This document shows positions 1 to 11,548 of a stretch of 64,000 nt of DNA, piece by piece. Position 1 is the first letter of the stretch, and every line of letters starts with the position of its first letter. Source of the DNA: Symbiodinium microadriaticum. Taxonomy: Eukaryota > Sar > Dinophyceae > Suessiales > Symbiodiniaceae. The stretch is taken from contig LSRX01000696.1 in NCBI GenBank assembly GCA_001939145.1, forward strand, positions 25,398-89,397. Reading direction: 5' to 3'. The position numbers were made by a program, and so were the translations under genes. A model generated the notes under the pieces. That model saw nothing but the letters and a program-made list of their open reading frames with translations. It was not told the DNA's origin and ran no database searches.

Positions 1-3000
1 TGTCATATTCTTCTAACATGTCTTTTCATATTATGGCATATCATGTCACATAGTGCAATGCTCTCTCCGCCGGAGCCAGATTTGGCATCACTTCCACTAC
101 ATGCTGCCTGCTGACAGCGGCGAGATAGCCGGGGGGCCCACGTTGAGGCGGCGGTCGAGTGCCTCCAGGCCAACGGGAGCATGGTCGGGTACAAGGTTTA
201 AGGTTTGGGGCTTAGGGCCAGTTGAGGGGTAGGAAGGGCAAGAAACCCCGGGCCTTACAGCTAAGGTCAAGGTTCTATGATGGGTTGTTGTGCAGTGGAA
301 CTGGAGGATACCTATTGCCTTTACCCCAAAACCCTAGACCCTATCCTTAAACCTAGGGAATCCACAGCATTCGTGTTGCTTCCTCCAGGCATCGCTGCTT
401 GCGTTTATCACTTCAGGAGTTCCGGTGCCTGCTTTGGTCAAGGTAACATACAGCTTGCCTAGCAGCCGCGCGCCATAGATTCACGGCAATGTGACCAGCT
501 TTACTTTCCAAACTTGCTGACGAGCTAACCTCGCAGAAGCTGGATGTCAAGCCTTCCAAAATTGACTGAGAATTCAGGCTGTTCTCTGCCCTCGCCCGAC
601 TACAGTCATGACATATGGATTACCGCCTGTTGAGCCAAGGCTCAGATGCAGTTAATCCTGCTGGCAGGATCGTCGGCGGTCTCGTTCCCAACTGCGTCGA
701 AGAGTTCGAGACATTTCAACCTCTTCCCGGCATCTCCACTGAACGCACAGGGCATTCGGGGTCTGGGGACTGTTACCGCTTCGACACCCGGGAAATCGAC
801 ACTGATTGGGCAAGGGTTGAGAGGATTGCTACGTATGGGTGTATGGGCGAGGTACATCAAAGCTCTGCGTCTAAGCTCATCTGCAGGGTTAACACAGCCA
901 TGGAGTATTGGCTTGCCTGGCACGTTAGCTACTCAAAGAATCATGTGATATAGTTCCTCGCATAGTCCTAGTGTAGTGTACCCAATACCCAAAAGCACCC
1001 GCAAACCTCATCCCGTGTTGCTTTCCAGAATTTTTAGGTAGACTCCGGGCCTCCGATAACCGAGCGACTCCCCTGATTTCCGGATTGCTATTGTTTCTTT
1101 CTCGGTTACTGTAAGGGTTGCTTGGCGGTTATTATAAAAGGTTACTTCAAGGGGTACTTCAAGCAGCTCTCTTGGACTACTAGAAAAGGTTGGTACTGTA
1201 AGTGTTATTATAAGTTGTACTGGTGGAGTGCTTGTGGTTCCGGCGGCGGTGCTGGCGGCTGTAGAGGTGGAAGTGCTCAAGTTGCCATGGCTGCTGCTAG
1301 TGCTGCAGGTGCTGCTACTATCACTCGGCGCAGTTGCCGCTGACTCCGTTGTCCATGCCATTATGGGTGTTAGCAGCTGTTCTCTGACTCGACCACGGCA
1401 ACCCTAAAGCCCCAGGTTTCAGGGTGTAGTATGCCGAAAAGTTAAAAGGATGCCTTACTTTTGAAAATCGTGTGTTTCGGCAAGGTTTCGAGGTTCAGCC
1501 GCTGCCGGTCCTTCACGGTGGCACCTATGTTACTCGGCAAGTCTTCAACGACAGGACCAGAGGAATTGGTGATCTCGGCAAGTGCTGCTAAGCGTCGAAA
1601 ATGCAGCCTGGGTTGTTCGAAGACGTAGCATATGCTCTGCCATGGTCCCAACTCAGTCTGCCACTTGCCCCGAAAGCTGATCTAATGGGCTTGGGTCTAT
1701 CTGATCTATCTTATGCTAGGCTATCCGTATGTATGTGTAGTCAAAGTCCACGTTGATCCGTTTACACTGTCCTTCCTTCTTCTTCTTCGTGACGCTGTGC
1801 AAGAGCTGGTCCACACTGAGGTTTGCATGGGCTTTCGCTTCGGGATGCACGGTGAAGTGCTGTACCTCTCCGCTGCTTGGAGCAATTGTACCACCTCTTG
1901 CGGAGCTTCAATTCTTTTAGGCAGCTTTCTCTTCTGTAAATGCGTCCCAGAGATCTCCATCCCGAAACCGGCTAGACCTGCTGAACCCCAAGCATTGAGC
2001 CTTGTGGGAACCCCCCCCCCCCCCGACGAAGGCACCAGCAAATTCAATCCGCCATCGCAACTACAAGTTGTCATCAAACTGTAATTCGTCCAGTTTAGCC
2101 ATTATTGTTGTCGTCAGCGTCTTCATCACCATCATGAGCATCTTGGTATCTGGGTCTCACGATTTTGAGCATCATCATCGTCATCGTCACCATCTTCATC
2201 ATCATGTTTGACGCTGACCACCATCCAAGACTATCGCGACGTTTGTGCTTATTTCGGGCTCCCGTCCTTGAAAACTCAGCTTGAGCACGTCGAAGCTTGT
2301 TGCGTTGGTTCCATTCGTGCCAAGGCTTTGCATTGGAGCGAATTGACATGACCTTTACCGTGTGAATGCTTGAACCATCAATTTTGCCTTTACAGTAGAC
2401 TTCTGCAAAAGCGGATCAACCTCAGACCCTAAAACCCGGGAGTCAAAATAGAAGTAACTACTCGCTACACGTCGGAATCCTGAACCCTCCTGTTGCGACT
2501 TTCTCCTGCCGAAAGGATGTGAGCAAAGTTCCCGACAAGACCATGGCGGTTCTCAAAGCCAGCCGCGCAGAGGCTGGTGAAACCACTATACTACTGGTGT
2601 TTCTGCCCCTATTCCTCCTACTTCTGCTGCTGGTACTAATCAATACTACTACTTCTACGACTACCTCTTCTTTTACAAAGAAGCGCAAATGCTACGACAC
2701 CGCCAACCACATGTAGACGCGGAGAATTTTGGGCACCACGACATCGGAAGCCTCAGAGGCCCGCACGAGATACTTTGCTGATGTTCCGAATGCGGGGGAG
2801 TAGGTTTTAGGGGTTTGGGGGGTTTGGGGTTTAGGGGTTTTTGTCTGATCCACTTCACCATCATTCGCCTTATGCTGATGAGGGCCATGAAACCCTACAC
2901 CCTGTGACTCTGTGAGCAGAGAGGCCGTAGCCAGACCCGCAAACGACCTTCCCTGCGACGGGGTTAGCTGTTTGGGGTCCGCGTTGGCATAGGTAAAGCA

Positions 3001-6000
3001 GCTTCAATGAGAGGTCCTTGCAATAAGCCCTAGTCCCTGTCAACTTTAAGCCCTGAGCCCTGAAGTTCAATAAACTCCCGTGGCCTGAAAACCTGGAACC
3101 AAGCCAAGATATCCAGAACTCTGGCTCAGCTCATGTTTCAAGTTCAGGGTTTAGGTTTCTCGTGCTTCTGAATCCCACGCCCAAAAACGCACTGCCTCGA
3201 TTCCCGAAGGTCCTTGTCGTGGATGCCCTGCTGAAGTCCGGCCGCACCCACGGAGTGTCCATGTCGAACTCAGGGTCCTGACGGCTTAGAGTCAGAGTTC
3301 AAGGAATCACTTGGCCGCTCTCAGCGAGCGGGAACGCGGTAATCGAATGAGCTGGTATCATGATTAACGCCTGTGCTTGTTCGTACCTCGCACTACAAGG
3401 CCTAATCGAATTCTAATCGACTTAAGCCCCAAACCCTTAGCCCTAAACCCTGTTGCAAGGTCCATTGTTGCTTTTTCTTCATCCATCCTGAACCCCCGAC
3501 ACGCGTGCGTACAGATAGACAAATTTAAAAGGGCGCTCCTGGTGACGACTCAGGCATGAGCTCGCACTCAATTAGTGTAGTAGAATAAGGCATAGTAGCT
3601 CAAATAGTGTTGTATAATAAAGGTATAGTAAAATCAGATAATAAACGACAGTATGGTACATTCTAAAACAGAATAACAAGCTTTGATGACTGCACGCTGC
3701 ATTTAAGTTCTTTCCAGGACCAAGCAAGGGATGCGGACCACTGATTGTTGCCCGAAGTGCGTTCTCGCATTAGGTGAATATGGCACATGCGATAGACGGA
3801 CTACTTTGCCAGAGGTAGGATGTACGAAAGTGTAACAATTGAGTCGAGAGCCATGCCGCATGTCCAGAACATCTGGTGTTCCTCTTTGTCAAAGCCTCCG
3901 GAAAGCACTGCCTTCCTCTCCAAAATCCCGCTGAAGTCTTCTTAGGCAACTTTCTGTTTGCATGCATGTTGTGTTTCCTATCTAGTTTATGTGACAGAGG
4001 TGAGTATGTTTCTATATCTGTGTATGCGCCTTTGGTAATATACATACACGTACTGTAGGTGGATTGTTTCAAGGCCTAGCAACAGACACGAGCACCAAAT
4101 ATCACTCAGGATACAGGCAATCGTACCCCTATTCGATATGACTGTTTGTGCATGTGCAGCTCTATACGTACTTGGTCAGATACTAAAATACCCACATCAT
4201 AATCCGAACAGTGTTGGAAAGCATCGTACTATTGCTGATGTTTGTTGCGCAAAATCGACAACCGTTACTAGCCGTGCTGAGGGCTGTTGCTAGACAGCAA
4301 GAACGCCGGCGAATAATGCTGTCGAAACCGTTGCTGCAATGACGTTTATGCTCCCGTTGCTGCTTCTGTTCTCTTCTCTGCCCGTCGTCACTAGCGCATG
4401 GCCATTGGCATTGCTGCCACTATGAACATCAGACGTATTTACCTCATCACCACTAATGTTCGTCCTGAGTGCTTGTGGTCGTTGCTTGTTGCCTAGATGT
4501 CGATCGCTCGTGTCTTCATCTCAGCCCCGGGGCAAGGTCCGAGCTACTCACATTTCGGCCTTGCACAGGCCCTGGAGCTCGCTACTTGGCAGCATGCTTC
4601 GACTGTTTCTGATTCGATCGTCGCGCCTTTTAAACCCTAATCCCCTTGTAGGGCCATGAGGCTTGCCTTGAATCCCTTGGGACTGAACTGCTTCATGGGT
4701 TCATGGCTCCCTGCTAAAGGTTTCAACTCGCAAGAATTTCAATAAAGCTATCTGGGGATGTCTTGGAAGACAGCTTCTCCTCTGAATTCCTTCTGGCGTG
4801 GCTTGATTCTTGCGGCATTGCCTCACCACACCATCTATCGCGCCGTGATTGGAATAGGGCTCAGTGGCACGGCATCCCCTCCCGAAGTCATCAAGGTTAC
4901 GACTGCGCGGCTACATCTCCGACCACCCTCTTTGGGTGCTCCACACCCTACACTGTAAGTGTTGAAGACAGAGCAACTATCGGACGACGCAGAACACGAC
5001 CACGGCATCATCTTCTTCACAATCATCACCATCCTCGTGTTAGTGTTCTTATTATTCTTTTTTCTTCTCCTTAGATTAACTTTAATCTCCATCTTTATCT
5101 TTATCTTCTCTTCATCGATACAATCGCCATCTCCCTTGTCGGAATCTTGCTATGGTCAACTTGACCATCGAGGTTGTACGAAGTCAACCTAAGAGGCTGA
5201 AGAACGACAGAGAGGCATGAGGCATCAGGAAACATCCTGCAATGCCGTCTATCTTATTTGGGCACGCTCCAGGACGACACAGAATCTCATTCTGTGGCAG
5301 CTGTCTCTGTCCATAGCTTGTTCTTCCTGTTCCCTGTGTCCCTCTATGAGTAATGGTCGTGCTGTCCTCAGACTGCCTGCCGCGCTTCCTTTTTGCGTCG
5401 CCGCAGTTTGGATCCTAGCCGAAGCCCTTTTGTTGCAAATGGGTCAGTCTGCCAGGGTGCACGAAGAGCTTGTGCATTCAAGTCCGTGCGTCTTCTCCGT
5501 ATCTGGCAGTACACCTTTGCACCTTCGTCTGCTTCCCAGGACTCACTTGCCTTATAGAAATACCGTGCTCGGCGAATGGTCAAGGATAGTAGACACCTTG
5601 TCACGGACAACAGCCATTTTTTTTTCTTCCCTTGTGGCCCGAGCATCTCAGGTTCGTGCCCTCCGTCCCAAGAGGGCCTTGCTTGTTGGCATGCCCCCAG
5701 GCTGCAGGATGCCGGAGCTCTTAGCAGCGGAAGCATTCCGTCCCTGTAGCCGCCCTGAGCCGGAAGCAGCCTCGATCCTTTTGCATGAGATGCCCATGTA
5801 TAGAGAATCTGAAGAAGATGCATGCAGCGTCCGGTAGTCCTTATGTACAGGGGTTCAGCAGCGTCTCAGAGTCCCGAAAGCACTCATGCAGAACCCTGCC
5901 GGCCGAAGCCGTAGCTGGTAGGAGTAAGAGCGGGTTTAGAGTTGGGGTTCTGTGCATTCCACAAATTCTCAAACCACGTACCACACTGCCATTCCTGCCT

Positions 6001-6087
6001 TTGAGTAGCAGAGGTATCTCGAACCATGGCCTGGGGGGCTTGTGGGGTCCCTTGCTTTTGCGGGGCCTTGCTTTCTTTGTATCTAGT
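1..6087. other. Gene-poor stretch, no gene recognised
   Basis: All six frames carry only short open frames. The longest (5217-5837 plus, 206 codons, and 5368-5823 minus) show no family motif and are of a length chance can produce. The stretch holds a run of 14 C at 2011-2024, a CAT/ATC-rich patch at about 2095-2210, telomere-like TTTAGGG variants at 2796-2840, and CCCTAAA-like variants at 3422-3452. Confidence 0.6.
2796..2840 (+). repeat. Imperfect TTTAGGG-type telomere-like tract
   Basis: About five head-to-tail variants of GGTTTAGGG and GGTTTGGGG occur in 45 bases, with unit lengths of 7-9. The sequence reads as a decayed interstitial telomere-like repeat, one of roughly forty in the window. 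Confidence 0.7.
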
Positions 6088-6097
6088 GCAGCCTCTG

Positions 6098-6141
6098 TGA
6101 ACCCTAAACCCCAAACCCCAAACCCTAAACCCTAAATCCCA
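6098..6141 (-). repeat. CCCTAAA telomere-like tract
   Basis: Six consecutive CCCTAAA/CCCCAAA units are read on the plus strand, so the G-rich strand is minus. It is followed 190 bases later by a tract in the opposite orientation. Confidence 0.75.
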
Positions 6142-6325
6142 ATGGCCATGTTTCCGTTGCTGGAATCTTCTTGGTACCTGCGCTTATATAACATCCCCCA
6201 AGTCTAAAGCCTCTGTAAACATTACGGTTTGCACAAGCCGGAGAAGTCAGGTCTTGCCAGTTCGACCATGAACGCGATAACGCCGAGCCTTGGACTTCTA
6301 GTCGTCTAGTCTTCTTCGGGTTGGT

Positions 6326-6436
6326 TTAGGGATGGTTGGGATTAGGGTTTAGGGTTTAGGTCTTTGGGTTTAGGGTTTGGGGTTTAGGGCGAAGGGTTTA
6401 GGGATTAGGGAATAGGGGTTTAGGGTTTAGGGGTGG
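6326..6436 (+). repeat. TTTAGGG telomere-like tract
   Basis: A run of GGGTTTAGGG, GGGTTTGGGG and GGGATTAGGG variants spans about 110 bases, with 7-10 base spacing and several substitutions. Confidence 0.75.
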
Positions 6437-6545
6437 TTGGGTCTCAGCACAGACTTTCCTTCTTCGGAGCTGCAGCGCTTAAGGATGCAGGGCTGCCTTG
6501 GCTGCATGACTTCAACGCCGAACCCGTTGTACACTGTTGGAATAT

Positions 6546-6674
6546 GCTATAAGATACCAGAAAGTACTAGAAGATGCTATGATATACTGTAAAGTACTAT
6601 AAGATGCTGCAATATACTAGAATGTACTATAAGATGCTATGATATACTATAAAGTACTATCAGATGCTATAATA
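6546..6674. repeat. 30-bp tandem repeat, about four units
   Basis: The unit begins AGATGCTATGATATACT and recurs every 30 bases: three full copies, a diverged leading copy and a short trailing copy. Units differ by a few substitutions. No open frame is maintained across it. Confidence 0.8.
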
Positions 6675-9403
6675 CAGTTCGCCAAGGAGCTGCGGAAGTT
6701 GAGGATGGAAGGCCTCGAGGCAAGCCTCTGGCTGTCTTGGGGTCGGCTTGTCTCCAGAGCATGAACGTGCTAATCTAAGCCTCGTGGACGACAACCAGCG
6801 GTGGCCGTCGTCGCCGTCATGGCGGCCGTCCCTGTTGTTGTGGTCGTCGTCTCTGTCGGAACGTCGCAGTCCTGGGCACAGTAACAGTCATCGTCGCAGG
6901 GATAGCGCGTTGTTAAGTTGACTGTCGTCGTCGTGATGGTGGGTGTGGTGGAGATGGCCATTTCTCGTGCGGTGGTGGTGATGGTCGTTGTGGTATGTTA
7001 TGCTAACGGTGATCGTCATTGTCACCTTTATTGTGCTAGCAATGGTCCGGGCGCACGGCGGAAGCACATCCTTCTCGCCAGTCTCATCACTGTCGAACCA
7101 CATGCAAGCCATAATTTAACTTTGACGAGTACAGCAATGACATCTCAAGAGCACACGAAGTTTGGATCACTGAGCTGAATAGCCAGGATACCCAGCAAAA
7201 GAGCACCAACAAGTCGGCGCCACAACGCTGCTTGACAACAATAGGTCAGCAAGTAGTGACCACGGCAGCAATAGTTGTCGTAGATTTTGCAAAACAAAAG
7301 GTTCGACGGAATGCAATGGAATGATGCCCGGTGAGTGTTGACAAAGCGTGGCTTCCGTTCCAACAGGAAGAAGCCAGATCCCTGACCAGACAGTACATAT
7401 CTTGGCTGCTGTGGGCAGTTCCAGGCAGTATATACACTGTCTGGACGATCACCCCGAGTTCTGACGAGATCTTTCCTGCTGTTTCCATGTAGTGATGTTT
7501 GCAGGTTGCACCAAGGTGCCGACGGCAAGAGGAGACGAAATACATCAATGTCTCGAAACCAGTATGGTAGTACAGGAGAATTGGACCTAAACCAGATCGA
7601 TCATGAAAGGTCACACTGGCACAGGAAGGGTCAGTGTAATCTAATCCACGATGCCTAGACTGCGATGTTTGTGACGCAGCATCAACCGCAAGTCGGCTCT
7701 AGAATTTCTTCCGAAATCGTCCAGGAAGTCGAGTACGAAGCAGAGACTTACAGTAACCTTCGACGCAAAGTGGCAACGGAAAACTTGGTTCTAGCTACTG
7801 CTACAAACCGTTACTACACCCACCGTTAGAGGGCGTCGGATGTTAAGCCTCGACTGCTAGCTGAGAGCAGGTGGAGCTCGCATTTGATGGCCTGCAGTTC
7901 GATCTTCAGATGGAAGCAGCTCTCCCGATTCCCGAAGTGGAGGCTACAACTTCCGGACAAGGGTTTGACACGACATGTCCATGAACATGTATACTTAGTG
8001 TAGATCGATGTATATATGCATGTATATGTATGCATTGATACGCGCTGGTGCATGAATGCATACATGCATGTACGCATGCTTGGATGGATGGATGGATGGA
8101 TGGATGGATGGATGGATGGATGGATGAATGGACGGATGTGCTCATGTGTGCATGTATATACATAGACAAGTATATAGTATGCACAGAGTTATATGTTTAT
8201 GTTTCGGCTTGTTATGTTCGTATGCTTTCCTTTGTTTGATTGTTCATGTTGTATGTATCTCAACCCTTAATGCCGGCAGGGCTGTTCGAGGATTGCGCAA
8301 GACTCAACATTGGCCCTCCCTGTCGGTACTATAAGCCTTCTGTAAGCTACCGACTGCTCGAACCTTCGACAGGAATTGGAATCTAGAGGGAAACTGCAAA
8401 TGCTCTGCAGAATTGAGCTCAGGAGACGCCCCATCCCCAAATGGTCGGCATGCGAACGGCAAGCCATATCCACAACCCAAGACCCAAAGCACAACCACGC
8501 CCCGAAACCTATACGGCCCTACATGAAGCTGTACCTCCTAAACCCTACTCCCACAAGCCTGAACCCCAAGCCGTCAAGGAGGAGGGGTCCTATGAACTTC
8601 AACTCCCCGCACAGACAAGCCGCACAGCGACTTGGACAGCAGCCGCGCGGTGTTTGAGCGGGTTAAACAAGTAAGAGAAAGAGATACACAGACTCAGACA
8701 TCTATAACTGTGTAGACATAGAAGAGAACCTAGGTGACGGTATGTACGCATGTATGTATATAATCGGATCTACTGCCTACTCCATGGGCTTTCTTCCCCC
8801 ACCGAGGCGTGGCTGCGGCAGCTTGCAACACAGAGGCGATTCATGCCGAGTATCTGTCAATGTTGCAGCTAGTGGCTTTGCACACGCCTCTGCCTTGCAC
8901 AGAAAGGAAAACCTCGGGAGCGGCACCACGCAGCGCTAGTCTGGCACAGCAGTTTTCAAGTTTGAGGCTTGGGGCAGGGCATGGTGGTCGCATTTCAGGC
9001 TCAATGCAGTGGACAAGCAAAGATCCAGCCAAGGCAACAAGCAGTTCAGTCAGGGCTGCGCTGTCAAGAGACGCGATTGAACAAGCTGTGAGAGTCGCGA
9101 TGTTTGCTGCAGCATGGCAGCAAATTGCCTAAGCAACTAACGTGGCACACGATTAGATCATCCAAGTCATGCCAAGCCATGGACCTCCCTGGAGAAGGGC
9201 GCGCTGACCCCTCCGAGCTCCTCGTTTAAACCTGGCCTTGAGGCCTTAAGGTTTTCTGAGGATCGTTTGCAGCTGAATCTGAACCTAGAGTAACCTCGAC
9301 TCTAACCTCCTTGAGTGATGCACATCTGAACTAGATAGCGGCGGTCCTCTGAACCATCGATCAGACCACGCAGCTGAAGAGACGAGGATAACGCATGTTC
9401 ACT
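6675..9403. other. Gene-poor stretch with microsatellites
   Basis: No gene is recognised. Two overlapping minus-strand frames (7145-7528 and 7246-7614, 127 and 122 codons) and one plus frame (8809-9132, 107 codons, alanine-rich) are the longest and match no family I know. The stretch includes GTGGTG-rich DNA at about 6910-7000, a GGAT array at 8081-8128, and weak telomere-like CCCTAAA words near 8535-8575. Confidence 0.5.
8081..8128 (+). repeat. (GGAT)n microsatellite
   Basis: Eleven to twelve tandem GGAT tetranucleotides, perfect except at the right end. The array is flanked by degenerate CATG/TATG-rich sequence. Confidence 0.95.
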
Positions 9404-10148
9404 GTAATATAATATAATATAATATAATATAATAGAACAGAATAGAATAGAATAGAATAGAATATAATAGAATATAATATAATATAATATAATATAAAAT
9501 AATATAAAATAAAATAAAATAAAATAATATAAAATAAAAAAATATAATATAATAAAATATAATATAATATAATACAATACAATACAATATAATATAATAT
9601 AATATAATATAATATAATATGATATGATATAATATAATATAATATAATATATATACATATAATATAATATAATATAATATAATATAATATAATATAATAT
9701 AATATAATATAATATAATATAATATAATATAATATAATATAATATAATATAATATAATATAATATAATATAATATAATATAATATAATATAATATAATAT
9801 AATATAATATAATATAATATAATATAATATAATATAATATAATATAATATAATATAATATAATATAATATAATATAATATAATATAATATAATATAATAT
9901 AATATAATATAATATAATATAATATAATATAATATAATATAATATAATATAATATAATATAATATAATATAATATAATATAATATAATATAATATAATAT
10001 AATATAATATAATATAATATAATATAATATAATATAATATAATATAATATAATATAATATAATATAATATAATATAATATAATATAATATAATATAATAT
10101 AATATAATATAATATAATATAATATAATATAATATAATATAATATAAT
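9404..10148. repeat. (AATAT)n pentanucleotide satellite, 745 bp
   Basis: A tandem AATAT array. From about 9404 to 9655 it is interrupted by G, C and A-run variants such as AATAG and AAAAT. From about 9656 to 10147 it is essentially perfect, close to 98 uninterrupted units. The long YYIIL-repeat open frames across it are artefacts of a 5-base period read in triplets and are not genes. The region is likely to be unstable, and its assembled length may be wrong. Confidence 0.97.
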
Positions 10149-11509
10149 TGTCTGCGTGTGTTCACGTTTGTCTGTCCATCGGTCCATCAATCGGCCCGTC
10201 TGTTTGTCTGTCTGTGTCTGTGCGCATGCCTGTGCATGTGGGTCTCTTTGTGTCTCTGACCTAGTAGCCTCGAAAGCATAAAGCCCCTGATCCCGTACGT
10301 TGATGGCGAGCGTGTTGGTGTTGGCAATCACTGTTTCAAGCTTTTACCTTCTCGCAGCAGTCGTACCGGTTTGTTGTACCATCGCTCCCGTTCACTTTGT
10401 CGAACGTTGCAAAATGTAAATATGTAGATGAGCACTGCTGGCATGTCCTTTGCGGGCGTGAGGACCATTGACAATCAGTTTGCAGCAGCATGATTGTGAC
10501 AGGCCACTGAGATTCTGCCGAGGTTTGTCAACGCATATGTGCGCATTGCAGATCTGCTGGCGACTAGGCGGGCGGATGTTGTAGGGCCGTTCCTGCACCC
10601 TGAAAGAAAGTATCAATGCCAAACCGCCAAGCGGCTGCAAACTGCAGCACATAGCTGCCTCCGGTTTGGAATTGCACGGAAGTTTAGTTGCTTCTCGGGT
10701 TAGAGATGTACGTGAGGAGTTGATTTGTTATCGTAGGATCCTCATTATCAGGCCCTTCTTGAATTCAAGACATCTTCTGCCTGAACCCATAAATCCGTAT
10801 AAACCCCTCAACTATCTTTTCGATGAGCGATGTCGCCCACTGTCTACTACAGGGGCCTTTCTACAAGACTCTTCCTTTGAGCTCCTTATTACAACTATAG
10901 CACAAGACCCCCGGAAAAGAGTCCTTTTATTTATCTAGAGGGGTTAGGATCCGTTTTTTTATACAACAGTAGGTACCTTCCAAAAAAACACGGGTAGGGT
11001 ATGACTCTACATAGGTAAGGCCCACATATGCGACTTTCCGGAAGACCTAGGAAGAGGCCAAAGTATACACCGCAGCCGATAGCTCCAGCAGCATCCGAAG
11101 GTAAAACGACTTGTAGGTAGGCCGTTGGGGTACACTATCGTATGCTTTAGTGGGTTCAGCCTTTAGGTGTGTAATTAGGGTTTAGGATGAAGATCTTAGT
11201 CTTGTTTGCGAACATGTTTAAGAGGGTTTGGAGGGCATCCCGGTTCCATGCAAGTCCAGTTAGTTTTAAGCCCCAACCTTGGCCCAGCTTTGCTCGTGAT
11301 GTTAATGCTATCCGTCGAAAAACAGCAAGCAGGTGCTGGGGCAGGAACAGGACGCAGGAGCCTTGAAGCTTCTAGGTAAGGTACAGCTGTCAGACGGAGT
11401 CAGAAGATATTAGCCTATGCTAGCCTTTGAACTGCCCCAGCTTTTCTCCAGCAGCTCATGCGCGGTTCAAGCACTGATTGATCACGACCGCGACAATCCA
11501 CATAGGTTT
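10149..11509. other. Intergenic, upstream of the first transporter
   Basis: No gene is recognised. A TCTG-rich run follows the satellite (10190-10250), and there is one weak telomere-like word near 11175. The last 45 bases before the transporter include GGTTCAAGCACTGAT (11464-11478), a 15-base word also found upstream of the second transporter copy at about 15089, so at least part of the 5' flank was duplicated with the gene. Confidence 0.5.
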
Positions 11510-11548
11510 ATGTCCGGCTGTGCGGCGCCATGCGCTGCGGGATCCTAA
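11510..11548 (+). CDS. Upstream ORF overlapping the transporter start
   Basis: A 12-codon frame starts at the ATG 20 bases before the presumed start of the first transporter copy, in a different frame, and ends just inside it. In the second copy the equivalent ATG (15204) is in frame because one more base separates it from the main ATG. Whether it is translated depends on where the mature mRNA begins, which cannot be read here. Confidence 0.3.
   Translation: MSGCAAPCAAGS

Noticed and set aside
5217..5837. 206-codon plus frame with a 151-codon frame opposite
   Set aside because: Length is near what chance gives in this much DNA. There is no recognisable domain, and composition is rich in S, R and L as in non-coding frames.
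9302..10331. Open frames of 287 and 310 codons with endless YYIIL repeats
   Set aside because: A 5-base repeat without stop codons produces the same pentapeptide in all three minus frames. There is no start context, domain or non-repeat core.
11464..11478. GGTTCAAG upstream of both transporters as a spliced-leader relic
   Set aside because: Only about 8-9 of 12 bases match the leader end. The shared word is explained by the duplication of the 5' flank.
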